Below are positions 1-7,766 of a stretch of 64,000 nt of DNA, piece by piece. The position numbers were made by a program, and so were the translations under genes. The stretch's first letter is position 1. The number at the start of each line of letters is the position of its first letter. This DNA is from Streptomyces sp. NBC_01216 (GTDB lineage Bacteria > Actinomycetota > Actinomycetes > Streptomycetales > Streptomycetaceae): the NCBI RefSeq assembly GCF_035994945.1, contig NZ_CP108677.1, forward strand, positions 5,146,001-5,210,000, given 5' to 3'. Under the pieces are notes generated by a model, which saw nothing but the letters and a program-made list of their open reading frames with translations, had not been told where the DNA came from and did not search any database.

Positions 1-36
1 CGGTTCCTCGGGGAAGGGGATCAGCTGACCGGACAT
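1..36 (-). CDS. N-terminus of an unidentified protein, cut by the window edge
   Basis: Only the first 12 codons (MSGQLIPFPEEP) are in the window and the gene runs off the left edge. An ATG at 36 is preceded by GAGGAG about nine bases upstream, a good Streptomyces ribosome binding site, which is why I accept it as a real start. It lies on the same strand as the DUF397 gene, 88 bases downstream of that gene's stop. Nothing can be said about function from 12 residues. Confidence 0.5.
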   Translation of the reverse strand, partial: MSGQLIPFPEEP

Positions 37-124
37 GTGTTCCACTCCTCACGGCCGGCGTTCACCGTCCTGCGAGCAGCATTATTCGTCCATTCAGCCC
101 AGCGCAACCCCTGGCCAGGGAATT

Positions 125-358
125 TCAGACAGTCATCCCGTTGAATTCACCCTTGACGGCTCCGTCCAGGAAAGCAGACAGCTCCCCCTTTGTGAAGATC
201 AGGGCCGGGCCCTTCGGGTCGCGGGAGTTCCGCATGGCGATGTTTTCGCCGACCGCGGCAAGTTCGATGCACTCGTTGAGTGCGTCGCTCGCCTTGGCCT
301 TCACCCAGCGTGCGCCTGCCAGTTCGGCGGCGCCGATGCCGTTGGGTACCTCGCTCAC
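125..358 (-). CDS. DUF397 domain protein
   Basis: A 77-residue protein that is one DUF397 domain: an N-terminal W-V-K segment, a central C-I-E-L block, then the hallmark M-R-N-S-R-D-P-K-G-P-A-L followed by F-T and L-S-A-F-L-D-G. DUF397 proteins are abundant in Streptomyces and usually sit beside XRE-type regulators, as small modulators of differentiation (family knowledge). No XRE gene is visible here, but the partial gene at 1-36 follows on the same strand. The start is GTG at 358 with an AGGTGA sequence just upstream. Confidence 0.85.
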   Translation of the reverse strand: MSEVPNGIGAAELAGARWVKAKASDALNECIELAAVGENIAMRNSRDPKGPALIFTKGELSAFLDGAVKGEFNGMTV

Positions 359-964
359 ATCTCACCTGTCTTCCTGCTGCTGATCAGCAGCAATGATCTG
401 CCCTCGACGGCCACCCGAAGGGCCGCCCCTCCACTTTCGCCGAGCCGCGAAAATTTCCTGTCCTGGCGAAAGTTCTCAGGATTCTAGCCCTGCCGGGAGG
501 GGTTTCGCTGTCCCTCGAAAGGGCGCTTCCGTGAGGATAGAAAACGTAAGTATGAATATCGGATTTAAGGTCGAAGGTGGTGAGAGGGGCCGTGAAGAAT
601 GGCCGAAGGGCGCTGAGGTGAACCGCCTGAGCCGCTTGGAGAAATGCTCCTGGTGCCTGTTTTCGGGGCTCGGATGCTGCACACGGCTGACGACCGGCGT
701 GCGTGTGACGGCCGGCCCGGCGGCTTCTGAGCGCCCGCATTCAGTGGCGGCGGACCCGTGCAACACGTCCATCAAGGTGCCTGTTGGTCCCGCGGGGCAG
801 GGCCGAACGGCCCTGTACGCGTCGCCGTGACCCCCGTCACGCTGTGGGGCAGGAGGCGAGCACCGTGGCCGCTTCCGGCGGCTCGGGAACGACGCCGGGT
901 CCCCCTCACCTGCCGGACGGCTCTGACCCGTCAGACCGCTCTGGCCCGGAAGGAGCCGTGTGGG
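359..964. other. Intergenic region, no supportable gene
   Basis: About 600 bases between the DUF397 start and the flavin split-barrel gene. All frames translate to low-complexity arginine/proline-rich sequence typical of non-coding GC-rich DNA. An unusually A/T-rich patch at about 533-570 probably marks promoter DNA. I see no RNA gene and no clear terminator. Confidence 0.4.
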
Positions 965-1423
965 GTGACCAACTCACTCGTATCCCGGAGCAGCACCGCG
1001 CCGAGCCCCGTGCGGCCGTCCCGGTCGGTGCCGGTGGAGCCCGACGAGGCATGGAGACTGCTGAGCAGCGTGAGGCTGGGCCGGATCGTGTTCACCCGTT
1101 CCGCGCTGCCCGCCATCCGACCGACCCCGCATCTGGTCGAGGGGGCCGACATCATCGTGCGCAGCCACGACTGGCCCGCCCTCACCCCGGCGGCACACTC
1201 CGGCCTGGCGCACGGCGTGGTCGTCGCCTACGAGGCGGACCTCCTCGACCATGACACACACCTGGGCTGGAGTGTCGTCGCCGTCGGCTACGCCCACCTC
1301 GTCACCGGGTCCAGCGAACTCGCCCGCTACCGCGACCTGCTGCCGGCCTGGGCGGCCGACCCCGCGGACCGCGTGGTGCGTATCCGCGCGGAGGAGATAG
1401 CAGGCTTCCGGCTCACGGCCTGA
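965..1423 (+). CDS. Pyridoxamine 5'-phosphate oxidase-like (flavin split-barrel) protein
   Basis: A 152-residue protein. After a Ser/Pro-rich leader it has the pattern of the split-barrel FMN/F420-binding family: D-E-A-W-R-L-L-S-S-V-R-L-G-R-I-V-F, then A-L-P-A-I-R-P-T-P-H, then a W-S-V-V-A-V-G-Y-A-H-L-V strand and a C-terminal V-V-R-I-R-A-E-E-I-A-G-F-R. Members bind FMN or F420, or are non-catalytic; the substrate cannot be told from sequence. GTG at 965 is chosen because GGAAGGAG lies nine bases upstream; longer in-frame starts lack a ribosome binding site. Confidence 0.8.
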   Translation: MTNSLVSRSSTAPSPVRPSRSVPVEPDEAWRLLSSVRLGRIVFTRSALPAIRPTPHLVEGADIIVRSHDWPALTPAAHSGLAHGVVVAYEADLLDHDTHLGWSVVAVGYAHLVTGSSELARYRDLLPAWAADPADRVVRIRAEEIAGFRLTA

Positions 1424-1559
1424 CCCACCGCAAGCCCCGCACCCCCTCAGCCTTCTCGGCCCCTTCTTCCAGGCGCAGTGCGCGCCCACACCTACGGCGG
1501 GACGCGCCGCGCATCCGCGCGTCCTGCTGTGCCCCTGCCCTTCGTCAGACGGACTTCCC

Positions 1560-1962
1560 ATGGCACCCCTCGCCCCTCAACCCCTCAACGCGACCGATGC
1601 CCCGCGCCCGGTGAGGCCGGCGCACCGGCGCACCGGGACAGCCGGCCCCGGCCCCGGGCTCGCCTGGCTGCTCATCGTCACCAGCGCGCTCGGCACGGTG
1701 GCCTCGTTCACGATCACCCTGGACAAGTTCCGCCTGCTGCAGGACCCACACTTCGCTCCCTCGTGCAACCTCAGCCCGATCCTGTCCTGCACGAGCGTGA
1801 TGAGCAGCGGGCAAGCAGCCGTGTTCGGCTTCCCCAACCCCCTGCTCGGGCTCCTGCTCTACCCGGCCCTCGCCGCCGTCGGCTGCGCCGCCTTGGCCGG
1901 CGCGAGGATGCGGGGATGGTTCTGGCTCGGGATCAACCTCGCCACGCCGCTCGGCTCGGGGC
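1560..1962 (+). pseudogene. Vitamin K epoxide reductase (VKOR) family, 3'-truncated
   Basis: The first 130 or so codons match the N-terminal half of actinobacterial VKOR proteins, membrane enzymes that reoxidise disulfide-bond catalysts using quinone: a TM segment, A-S-F-T-I-T-L-D-K-F, P-S-C-N-L-S-P-I-L-S-C (the loop cysteine pair), V-F-G-F-P-N-P-L-L-G-L and a second TM. Homology stops at W-F-W-L-G-I-N-L-A-T. The second half of the family, which carries the CXXC active site, is missing, and the frame runs into unrelated arginine-rich sequence. A functional enzyme is very unlikely. The break coincides with the start of another gene remnant (next entry), suggesting a deletion fused two genes. 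Confidence 0.8.
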
Positions 1963-2074
1963 GTGGGAGCTGGCGCACCAGCTCAATCAGTGGGTCGACG
2001 CCGCCGACAGCTCCGCCCAGACCACGCCGGGCGGGCTCGACCGCTTGTTACTCAGTTCGCTGGGCTACTCATAG
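1963..2074 (+). pseudogene. Orphan C-terminal fragment of an unidentified gene
   Basis: Directly after the VKOR break a different frame reads protein-like sequence ending L-L-L-S-S-L-G-Y-S and a stop at 2072-2074, with A-W-E-L-A-H-Q-L-N-Q-W-V-D-A-A-D before it. It has the composition of a real soluble protein tail, unlike the random frames around it, but no start or N-terminus. I do not recognise the parent. It overlaps the end of the Nudix gene on the other strand by six bases. Confidence 0.35.
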
Positions 2075-2497
2075 CCCGATGGCGGACTTCGGCCCCATGT
2101 AGGACCCGGCGCCCGGGAAGCCGTCCCGGCACAACTTCACGAACACGTCGCTGAAGCCACGGGCGGGCAGATCATCTAGCGCTACGAACTCGACGCCCCG
2201 AATCGGTCGGGTGTCCGCGCCCTCCGTAACCGCTCCGATCTGCCCACCCACGAGTCGGGCCTCGAAGGTGATGTGAACGACGTGAGCACCGGTGTTATCG
2301 CACAGGTACAGCAGCCGGCCCACTTCGACCTCGACGCCGGTCTCCTCCCGCATCTCCCTGACCAGCGCATCTTCCAGGGTCTCGCCGTCCTCGACCTTGC
2401 CTCCCGGCAGGGACCAGGTCCTGGGGCCGTCGGTGTCCTGGTTCAGCAGAAGGACCTTGCCGTCCTCGATGACGATGCCCGTCACGCGTGTATGCAT
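2069..2497 (-). CDS. Nudix hydrolase
   Basis: A 142-residue single-domain Nudix protein. The Nudix box G-X5-E-X7-R-E-X2-E-E-X-G is complete at residues about 33-55 ([18 protein letters not shown], then REETGVEV), so the Mg2+-binding glutamates are intact. Such enzymes hydrolyse nucleoside diphosphates linked to another moiety; the particular substrate is not predictable. ATG at 2497 starts immediately with the first beta strand ([14 protein letters not shown]). It diverges from the nucleotidyltransferase gene at 2542 across only 44 bases, so the two share a promoter region. Confidence 0.9.
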   Translation of the reverse strand: MHTRVTGIVIEDGKVLLLNQDTDGPRTWSLPGGKVEDGETLEDALVREMREETGVEVEVGRLLYLCDNTGAHVVHITFEARLVGGQIGAVTEGADTRPIRGVEFVALDDLPARGFSDVFVKLCRDGFPGAGSYMGPKSAIGL

Positions 2498-2541
2498 CCA
2501 CCGACGTTATCGCTCGGTGGACCGGACCGAAGGGGACACTG

Positions 2542-3402
2542 ATGAATCTGCGATCAACCTCTGCGGCGCCACCTGTGGTGATCGCCGCCGGGGGATTGGG
2601 TACCCGCGTGGGCAGCTGGTCACCGTACTTCCCCAAGGAGCTTCGGCCGGTGTGTGGCCGGCCTGGCCTCGCGCACATCGTGGACGAGGTCGCCGCCATC
2701 GGCAGTGACCGTGCCGTCGTGGTCCACCACCCGTACTACACGCCGCTGATCGACTGGACCCGTCAGGTCCTGGCCCCGGGAGCCTTAGCGCGCTACCGGG
2801 CGCTCACCAATCAGCTGCCGGTCAAGCCCCGGCCGGCCGACCACCTTCGTGTCGACTTCATCGCCCAACGCGGCAGGTACGCCGACGTCACGTCCGTGCT
2901 CAACGGTGCCGAACATTTGCGCACGGGGGAGTTCTACGTTGTCTTCGCTGACAACGTCGACCCGACCCACGCGGCACTGTCTGCGCTCACGGAGACCCCG
3001 CTGGACACCGCCGCCGTATTGGCCGCACCCTTCGACGTGGACGCGGCGAGCAACCACGGAGTGATCGTCTGCGCGGGCGAGGGACCCGTTCTGAGGATGG
3101 CTGGCTTGATCGAGAAGCCCGACCGACAGCAGGCGGCCCGACTGGAAGCGGAGCGTGGTACTGCCAACCTGCGACTCCTCCATGGCCGGCTGCGCGTGAC
3201 GCCGGATCTGCTGGACCACCTCGCCATAGCCGGGCGGAGCAGCACCAGCGAGCCGAAGCTCTCCCTGGCACTGGCCTCTTACGCACGATCCAATCGCGTC
3301 GACGTGGTCACCAGCACACAGCCCTTCACGGACCTCGGTCTCTCGAGCCCCGGAGGAGCCGTACAAGGCGACGACGTTCCTTTGGCTATGCCTCGGTCTT
3401 GA
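2542..3402 (+). CDS. Sugar-phosphate nucleotidyltransferase (GalU-like)
   Basis: A 286-residue protein beginning with a Rossmann-type strand P-P-V-V-I-A-A-G-G-L-G-T-R and then P-K-E-L-R-P-V, the nucleotide-binding signature of UTP/dTTP:sugar-1-phosphate nucleotidyltransferases. The E-F-Y-V-V-F-A-D-N-V-D block matches the metal-binding D-x-D region, and G-L-I-E-K-P resembles the sugar-binding EKP motif of the GalU family. I chose ATG 2542, with AAGGGGA just upstream, over a longer ATG start inside the Nudix gene. Its 3' end overlaps the convergent TIGR02391 gene by 17 bases. Sugar and nucleotide specificity are unknown. Confidence 0.85.
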   Translation: MNLRSTSAAPPVVIAAGGLGTRVGSWSPYFPKELRPVCGRPGLAHIVDEVAAIGSDRAVVVHHPYYTPLIDWTRQVLAPGALARYRALTNQLPVKPRPADHLRVDFIAQRGRYADVTSVLNGAEHLRTGEFYVVFADNVDPTHAALSALTETPLDTAAVLAAPFDVDAASNHGVIVCAGEGPVLRMAGLIEKPDRQQAARLEAERGTANLRLLHGRLRVTPDLLDHLAIAGRSSTSEPKLSLALASYARSNRVDVVTSTQPFTDLGLSSPGGAVQGDDVPLAMPRS

Positions 3403-4126
3403 CCTCGCGGACCTTGGCCTTGTCCACGAGGCGAAGGAGGAGGTCGGCCAGCTGGATGACCTCAGCCGCTTCCATGGGGTCGTCGAATGTCACCGTGCGG
3501 TGACTCGCCGGGTTCTTGAACAGCCCGATCGCGCCGGCGAAGAGGGATGACATCGCCAGTTGCTCGCCACCCTCGGCCCCGGCGTCAGCCAGCGCGCCGC
3601 CGCCAGCCCCGTTGTTGTGGGGCTTGAAGGCGGTGCGCATGAGGTTCACCCCGATCTCGGAATGCCCGAGTCCAGCGGTGTCGCGCACCGCCACCTCGAC
3701 TTCCTTCATCGCCGCGAAGCAGGCAATCTCGTACTGGCCGAGGTGGAAGTTCGTCCGCACATGCCCTTCCAAGGCAGGGTGCATCGGTCCAGCCAGACGG
3801 TCAGCGGCGGCCAGTTTGACCAGCGCAGAGGGGTCAGCGACGAGCTTGCGGCCGTCCGTCGTTACGCGGCGGAAGTCGCTGGTCCTGCTGCCGACTTGGC
3901 TGACGAGCGCCTTGGACTCCACCCATGCCCAGGCTTCACAGACGCGGTCCAAGAGCTCTGCCTCATCCGGCTCTCCCTTGAACGACATCCGCGCTTCCGC
4001 CGTGATGTTCTGCGGCAGGAAGTACGTCTCCTTGGCCAGACGTTCGAGTAGGAGCATCCCCAGCTCAGGGGTGGGGAGGGTGCGCAGGGCGTTCGCCGGG
4101 ATCGGCGGCGTAGCGTTCGCGGTCAC
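3386..4126 (-). CDS. TIGR02391 (Ymh) family protein
   Basis: A 246-residue protein whose C-terminal half carries the TIGR02391 pattern: H-P-A-L-E-G-H-V-R-T-N-F-H-L-G-Q-Y, M-K-E-V-E-V-A-V-R, L-M-R-T-A-F, S-S-L-F-A-G-A-I-G-L-F-K-N-P-A-S-H-R, then a final leucine-rich helix. The R-N/K-N-P-x-x-H-R type motif recalls HEPN-fold proteins. The family is frequent on mobile elements and in defence loci but has no assigned function. GTG at 4126 gives a start just before V-T-A-N-A-T; longer frames run back through the HNH gene. It lies 53 bases downstream of the HNH gene on the same strand. Confidence 0.8.
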   Translation of the reverse strand: MTANATPPIPANALRTLPTPELGMLLLERLAKETYFLPQNITAEARMSFKGEPDEAELLDRVCEAWAWVESKALVSQVGSRTSDFRRVTTDGRKLVADPSALVKLAAADRLAGPMHPALEGHVRTNFHLGQYEIACFAAMKEVEVAVRDTAGLGHSEIGVNLMRTAFKPHNNGAGGGALADAGAEGGEQLAMSSLFAGAIGLFKNPASHRTVTFDDPMEAAEVIQLADLLLRLVDKAKVREVKTEA

Positions 4127-4179
4127 GTCGTGAAGATAGTCCGTCGGCGCCGCCGCACGCAGCGGGTTTCCATCAGCCT

Positions 4180-4743
4180 TTACTCGTCGTCCGGGATCTC
4201 CTCCAGGACCTGCCCAAGGTACTTCCGGGTCACGCGGTAGCGCTTCGGCTTTGGCTTCGGCGGGAGGGCCCAGCCGTTGGCCTTCGCCTCCGCGATGGAG
4301 GCCGCCGCCCAACTCCGCATGAAGCTGATCAACATCGAGTCGGATGATCGAGGTCCCCAGTAGCGCTCGAAGAACCAGTCACTCCGGCGAAGATCTGTGA
4401 TCTCAGCCTGAACCACGTCGAGGTGATCCAGTAGCTCCGAGCAGACCTGTTGCGCTTCTTCGAACGCACCCCGGAGCGTGTGTTTGTTCCGTCGTCTGGT
4501 TCGTAGCGGCCAGCGCTCCCGGAATTCCCTCTGCACTGCCCATTCGATTGGGGTTTTGTCGTTCTTCGTATCGTTGCACCTGTCGCAGGCCGGAACCAGG
4601 TTGTAGTAGTGATCCAGCCCACCCCTGGACCAGGGTATGACGTGGTCCATCGTCTCGGCTGCGTCGCCGCAGTAGACACACTTCCCCTCATTCGCCGACA
4701 GGACCATGAGACAGACCCATGTGGGCTGTCGCTTTCTCCCCAC
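4180..4743 (-). CDS. HNH endonuclease family protein
   Basis: A 187-residue protein with a complete HNH domain near the N-terminus: zinc-type cysteine pair C22-x2-C25, D-H at 33-34 followed by V-I-P-W-S-R-G-G, the central Asn in Y-Y-N-L-V-P-A at about 48, and the second pair C53-x2-C56. The basic, helical C-terminal 120 residues match no domain I know. Such small HNH proteins are nicking or restriction-like nucleases, common on phages and islands. The start is GTG at 4743 with AGGGGGCAAAG upstream; an internal ATG at 4707 is possible. It precedes the TIGR02391 gene, probably in one transcript. Confidence 0.85.
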   Translation of the reverse strand: MGRKRQPTWVCLMVLSANEGKCVYCGDAAETMDHVIPWSRGGLDHYYNLVPACDRCNDTKNDKTPIEWAVQREFRERWPLRTRRRNKHTLRGAFEEAQQVCSELLDHLDVVQAEITDLRRSDWFFERYWGPRSSDSMLISFMRSWAAASIAEAKANGWALPPKPKPKRYRVTRKYLGQVLEEIPDDE

Positions 4744-4799
4744 CCTTTGCCCCCTGTGATTCAGACACTCGACGCGTTCGCTGCGTGGCAGCCCAGTTG

Positions 4800-5711
4800 C
4801 TAACGGATGCGGGCCTTGGCCCTCGCTTGGGCGCGGGCGAAAGTCGGCTGTGCGAGATCGAGGGTGTTTCCGAGAACCGTGACGAAGCCGTTGACCTGCT
4901 GCCGAGCAGCCTGCTCCTGGTCGGTCGGCAACTCGAAGATGTCCGCCATGGCGCCGGCCTGCGAAGCCCAGTCAGCGCGAACACCCTGATACTCCTGCCA
5001 GTTCTCCCGGTGCTCCTCGCGAGCGCGACGGAGGAGGTGCTCAGACACCGCCTCGAAGGCCAGGATGTCGTTGACCTGCAACTGAAGGTCCCACATCGCC
5101 ACGGCCTGATCCGTGGTGATGGGCGCGACCGCAGGCCCGAAGCCGCGAACGATCTCGGGGAGTCCCCGCGCTCGCCACGGACTGGCGACGGTGCTGAGAG
5201 CGGCCGCGATGTTGTCGAAGTCCGGCCTCCGGCTTTCCTCCCCGGCGCGGATCCACTGTTCCGCGATCCGGCGCTGACCGCTGGTCGCCGCCGGATCTGC
5301 GAACTGAGCGACGACCTTGTTCGCGGTGCTCCTACGGCGCGGTCCGGAGTTGATGCCGACGCTTTGCGCCCAGGTCTGAAGTGCCCTACGGGCTTGGCCG
5401 TCCGGGACGATGGTGTCGTTCATGCACCAGACGTACAGGACCACGGGAATCATGGTCCGGTGAGGGACGCGTGCGATTGGTGATCTGAGTTTGGCCGCGT
5501 TCAGCTCGTAGAACAGCCGACGCTGCTCCGGCGGATAGATCCGGCGGTCGCTGCCCCGTTGCGTTGTCTTCCGGTAGAGCGGAGGTGCGAGGAGACCCAC
5601 CTCGACGTAGTCGGTGACCGTCCGCGGACTGAGCTTGATCCCGAGGGAGCGGGCATCCTCCACCAGGTCGTCAGCCGTCCCGGCCGACCACTCGCCCGGC
5701 TGGTCTGTCAT
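4800..5711 (-). CDS. MerR-like winged-helix protein of unknown function
   Basis: A 303-residue protein. Residues about 15-65 look like a MerR-type DNA-binding domain: L-S-P-R-T-V-T-D-Y-V-E-V-G-L-L-A-P-P, then G-S-D-R-R-I-Y-P-P-E-Q-R-R-L-F-Y-E-L. The rest is mainly alpha-helical and I recognise no effector domain. It has the same orientation as HNH and TIGR02391, 56 bases upstream of the HNH gene, so it may control that small accessory operon (inference). The ATG at 5711 is chosen because homology to the HTH begins about 15 residues later; no strong Shine-Dalgarno sequence is visible. Confidence 0.65.
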   Translation of the reverse strand: MTDQPGEWSAGTADDLVEDARSLGIKLSPRTVTDYVEVGLLAPPLYRKTTQRGSDRRIYPPEQRRLFYELNAAKLRSPIARVPHRTMIPVVLYVWCMNDTIVPDGQARRALQTWAQSVGINSGPRRRSTANKVVAQFADPAATSGQRRIAEQWIRAGEESRRPDFDNIAAALSTVASPWRARGLPEIVRGFGPAVAPITTDQAVAMWDLQLQVNDILAFEAVSEHLLRRAREEHRENWQEYQGVRADWASQAGAMADIFELPTDQEQAARQQVNGFVTVLGNTLDLAQPTFARAQARAKARIR

Positions 5712-5856
5712 GGGCTGGAACTTACACCGAGATAGAGGGCGATCGAGCGGGACTTCTCGGGCTCCGCTGGCCCAAAGTGAGGAGCAACGAAACGCCCTCG
5801 CGCCGCTCCCTCTCGCAAAGTCGGCGGCACGAGGGCCTGGCACCCTTGGAGGGCCC

Positions 5857-6012
5857 ATGTATCACCGTACGCGCTACCCCATCCGGCGCCGCCCGGTACG
5901 GGATCACCGCCCGGCATGGCGGAAGGGCATCCTCACACATATCCTCCGTGTCGCCGGGGGAGCTGCTGTGACCACGGCCGTCACGGTGGGGCTCAACCAC
6001 CTGATCCGCTGA
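5857..6012 (+). CDS. Small single-pass membrane protein
   Basis: A 51-residue protein: a very basic N-terminal half (Y-H-R-T-R-Y-P-I-R-R-R) followed by one hydrophobic segment, I-L-R-V-A-G-G-A-A-V-T-T-A-V-T-V-G-L, near the C-terminus. A strong GGAGGG three bases before the ATG supports translation. No function is assignable. It ends 244 bases before the first tRNA-like repeat. Confidence 0.6.
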   Translation: MYHRTRYPIRRRPVRDHRPAWRKGILTHILRVAGGAAVTTAVTVGLNHLIR

Positions 6013-6255
6013 ACCGACGACTCGCTGTGGCGGCCCGAAGGTCGCCCAGCAGCCGGCGGCTAGGGTGAGGACGTTCAACGTGTAGACGCCCGAGCCCCCA
6101 GCGCGGCACTACACAGAGTAACTGCGCGCAGTGGGCGAGCATGGGGGGCAGAGCGTGGGGAGCCCATGGCGACTCGCGCAGTGAAGTGAGGACGCTGGCG
6201 GGCGGAGTTCTCCGAAGCTCCGCGGGTGCGGTGGGGTGCGGGACGCAGAGAAAGT

Positions 6256-6612
6256 GGTGCGGCGAACGCCGAACGGTTCTCGATCGAGCAGGATCGAGGA
6301 GGACGCAGCCGGATGGAAACGGATATATATGTCCGATCCTTTGGCATCGTTGCAGGTGAGACGCGTCACTGAATTGGGTTCGAGTCCCACCCGCCCCACC
6401 CTAGAAAAACGTTCTGACCTGCGAAAACGCCCTGAGGGGGGTGTCTTCGCGTGTGGCGATCGCCTCGCATTGGTGTGGCGAAACGGGTGCCTCTGGTCTG
6501 TCTTGCCGGGCTTAAACCGGCTTGACCTGGGGCTTTCGGTGGAACGTGAGTGTGAAGTCATGAGGATGATCCCATGGTGATCCCACGGCTCCTGCGTGTG
6601 ACGCGCCGCACA
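6256..6612 (+). repeat. Direct repeat copy A with tRNA 3'-end-like core (att-like)
   Basis: First of three direct repeats. It shares about 350 bp with copy B at 16820-17176; positions 6352-6432 match 16917-16997 over 81 bases with one mismatch. The core contains GGGTTCGAGTCCC, a T-arm sequence, followed by CCGCCCC-A-CC, which reads as an acceptor 3' strand, discriminator and CC. Upstream are two conserved hairpins (CGGA-N8-TCCG, and GTGA/TCAC around GACGCG). No matching acceptor 5' strand GGGGCGG is present within tRNA distance, so this is not a complete tRNA gene. Such 3'-end fragments are typical attachment-site products of integrative elements; here copy A marks the left edge of the defence island. 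Confidence 0.75.
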
Positions 6613-7025
6613 TCGGGTCGGATACCCGCTTTCTGCCTGTCCGCTGGGTCAGGTTCTGCCGGCAGGCGTCGGGGACTGTCCTACTTCTGTGTTGAGGCTG
6701 ACGGGTAGATCATTTCCACAGTGCCCGTGCCCGGGAACGCGAGTTCCGCTGATGTCGGCGACGAAGGCGATGTCGCGGCCGGTCTAGGCGTCACCGGTGA
6801 TCATGTGGGCTTCCTTGAGGTGGGCCCCGGTGTAGCCGATGAGGTCCACGGCTGGTCACTCGTGGTGGCGAACAGGTCGGACAGCTTGTCTCCCGTGGCA
6901 TCCCCCGCGGTCGCGGGGATGTTCCGCCCGCGGTGTTTCGCCGGGGTCTCGAACCCGATGCCGTTCTGTGGAAGGAGCTGCGGCGCATCGCTGCAGTTCG
7001 GTGACCCATAGGGGGTCTCCCTTAG
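6613..7025. other. Degenerate sequence, no intact gene
   Basis: About 410 bases between repeat A and the HicA promoter. The minus strand reads a protein-like stretch V-D-L-I-G-Y-T-G-A-H-L-K-E-A-H-M-I-T-G-D-A, then a stop, then T-G-R-D-I-A-F-V-A-D-I-S-G-T-R-V, consistent with a decayed gene of unknown type. A GC-rich hairpin at 6898-6926 resembles a type I-E CRISPR repeat but occurs once only. Confidence 0.35.
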
Positions 7026-7066
7026 TTCTAATCGGACTTGAGTCTTGACTCAAGTCCGATTAGAAT
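7026..7066 (+). promoter_or_regulatory. Perfect 18-bp inverted repeat overlapping the hicA promoter
   Basis: Arms TTCTAATCGGACTTGAGT (7026-7043) and ACTCAAGTCCGATTAGAA (7048-7065) are exact reverse complements separated by CTTG. The arms contain a good sigma-70/HrdB promoter: TTGAGT at 7038-7043, a 17-base spacer and TAGAAT at 7061-7066. The expected transcription start, about seven bases on, falls at the GTG start codon of hicA (7073), predicting a leaderless mRNA. A repressor bound here, most simply the HTH-containing HicB, would cover both promoter elements. Confidence 0.8.
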
Positions 7067-7072
7067 TGCTTC

Positions 7073-7270
7073 GTGAAGCGAAGAGACCTCATGAAACGGC
7101 TGAAGCAGATCGCAGCTGAGAAGGAGGTTGACTTCACGGGGCCGGAAGGTAGCGGACGCGGTCGGCACGAGACGTACAGGATCGGCGCCGTCAAGGTCCA
7201 TGTCCCCCGGCACTCCGAGATCGCGGAGGGCACTGCCGCATCGATCATCCGGACGGCCGAGGGGGCGTGA
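7073..7270 (+). CDS. hicA: HicA-family toxin
   Basis: A 65-residue protein fitting HicA mRNA interferases (dsRBD-like fold): M-K-R-R-D-L-M-K-R-L at the N-terminus, the G-R-H-E-T-Y-R segment corresponding to the catalytic G-x-H-x-x-Y, then V-K-V-H-V-P-R-H-S-E-I-A-E-G-T, which matches the family V-P-R-H ... G-T block, and a final I-I-R-T-A helix. By family knowledge it cleaves mRNA when free of HicB. The GTG start lies exactly where a TTGAGT/TAGAAT promoter would begin transcription, so it is probably leaderless. HicB follows after 67 bases. Confidence 0.8.
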   Translation: MKRRDLMKRLKQIAAEKEVDFTGPEGSGRGRHETYRIGAVKVHVPRHSEIAEGTAASIIRTAEGA

Positions 7271-7337
7271 GTCCCCTCGGCCGTCCGGGCCAACCGTCTC
7301 CACATCATCGAACTGAGCGGAAAAAGGGGCGCACTGA

Positions 7338-7766
7338 ATGACCACGCACAAGGCAACAGCAGAGCGTCAGGGACGCTTCTGGGTCGTGACCATCGACGGC
7401 CTTCCAAAGGGAGAGCAGAACGTCACGCAGGGCCTGACCTGGACCGAGGCGCACGAGAACGCACGAGATCTGGTCAGCCTCGTTCTGGACATCGAGGACG
7501 ATCCGGTCGTCTACACCGTCGACCTGATCCCGGCCGACCCTGCGATGTTCGAGGTCGTGCGGGAGGCTGAAGAGGCCGACGCTGCCGTACAGGAGGCGGA
7601 GACCCGCCGCCGCGCCGCAATGACACGAGCAGCAAAGACACTCGTCGGCCTTGGGCTGACGCAGGCCGAGGCTGGTCGCATGCTCGGCGTCACACACCAG
7701 CGGATTGCACAGCTCGCGCCCAAGGCGTCGAGCAAGGGCGTCAAGAAGAAGACCGTTGCCGCTTGA
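7338..7766 (+). CDS. hicB: HicB-family antitoxin with C-terminal HTH
   Basis: A 142-residue protein. Residues about 4-60 form the partial RNase H fold of HicB (A-T-A-E-R-Q-G-R-F-W-V-V-T-I-D-G-L, then T-W-T-E-A-H-E-N-A-R-D-L-V). Residues about 95-130 form a helix-turn-helix, A-A-K-T-L-V-G-L-G-L-T-Q-A-E-A-G-R-M-L-G-V, followed by a basic tail. HicB blocks HicA by direct contact and represses the operon through its DNA-binding domain, which fits the palindrome at 7026-7065. A GGAAAAAGGGG sequence precedes the ATG. Confidence 0.8.
   Translation: MTTHKATAERQGRFWVVTIDGLPKGEQNVTQGLTWTEAHENARDLVSLVLDIEDDPVVYTVDLIPADPAMFEVVREAEEADAAVQEAETRRRAAMTRAAKTLVGLGLTQAEAGRMLGVTHQRIAQLAPKASSKGVKKKTVAA

Noticed and set aside
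6323..6400. A complete tRNA gene at the repeat cores
   Set aside because: T-arm and acceptor 3' strand are present, but the matching GGGGCGG acceptor 5' strand, D-arm and a normal anticodon arm are not.
6898..6926. A GC-rich hairpin resembling a type I-E CRISPR repeat
   Set aside because: Only one copy, no spacer-repeat periodicity and no cas genes in the window.
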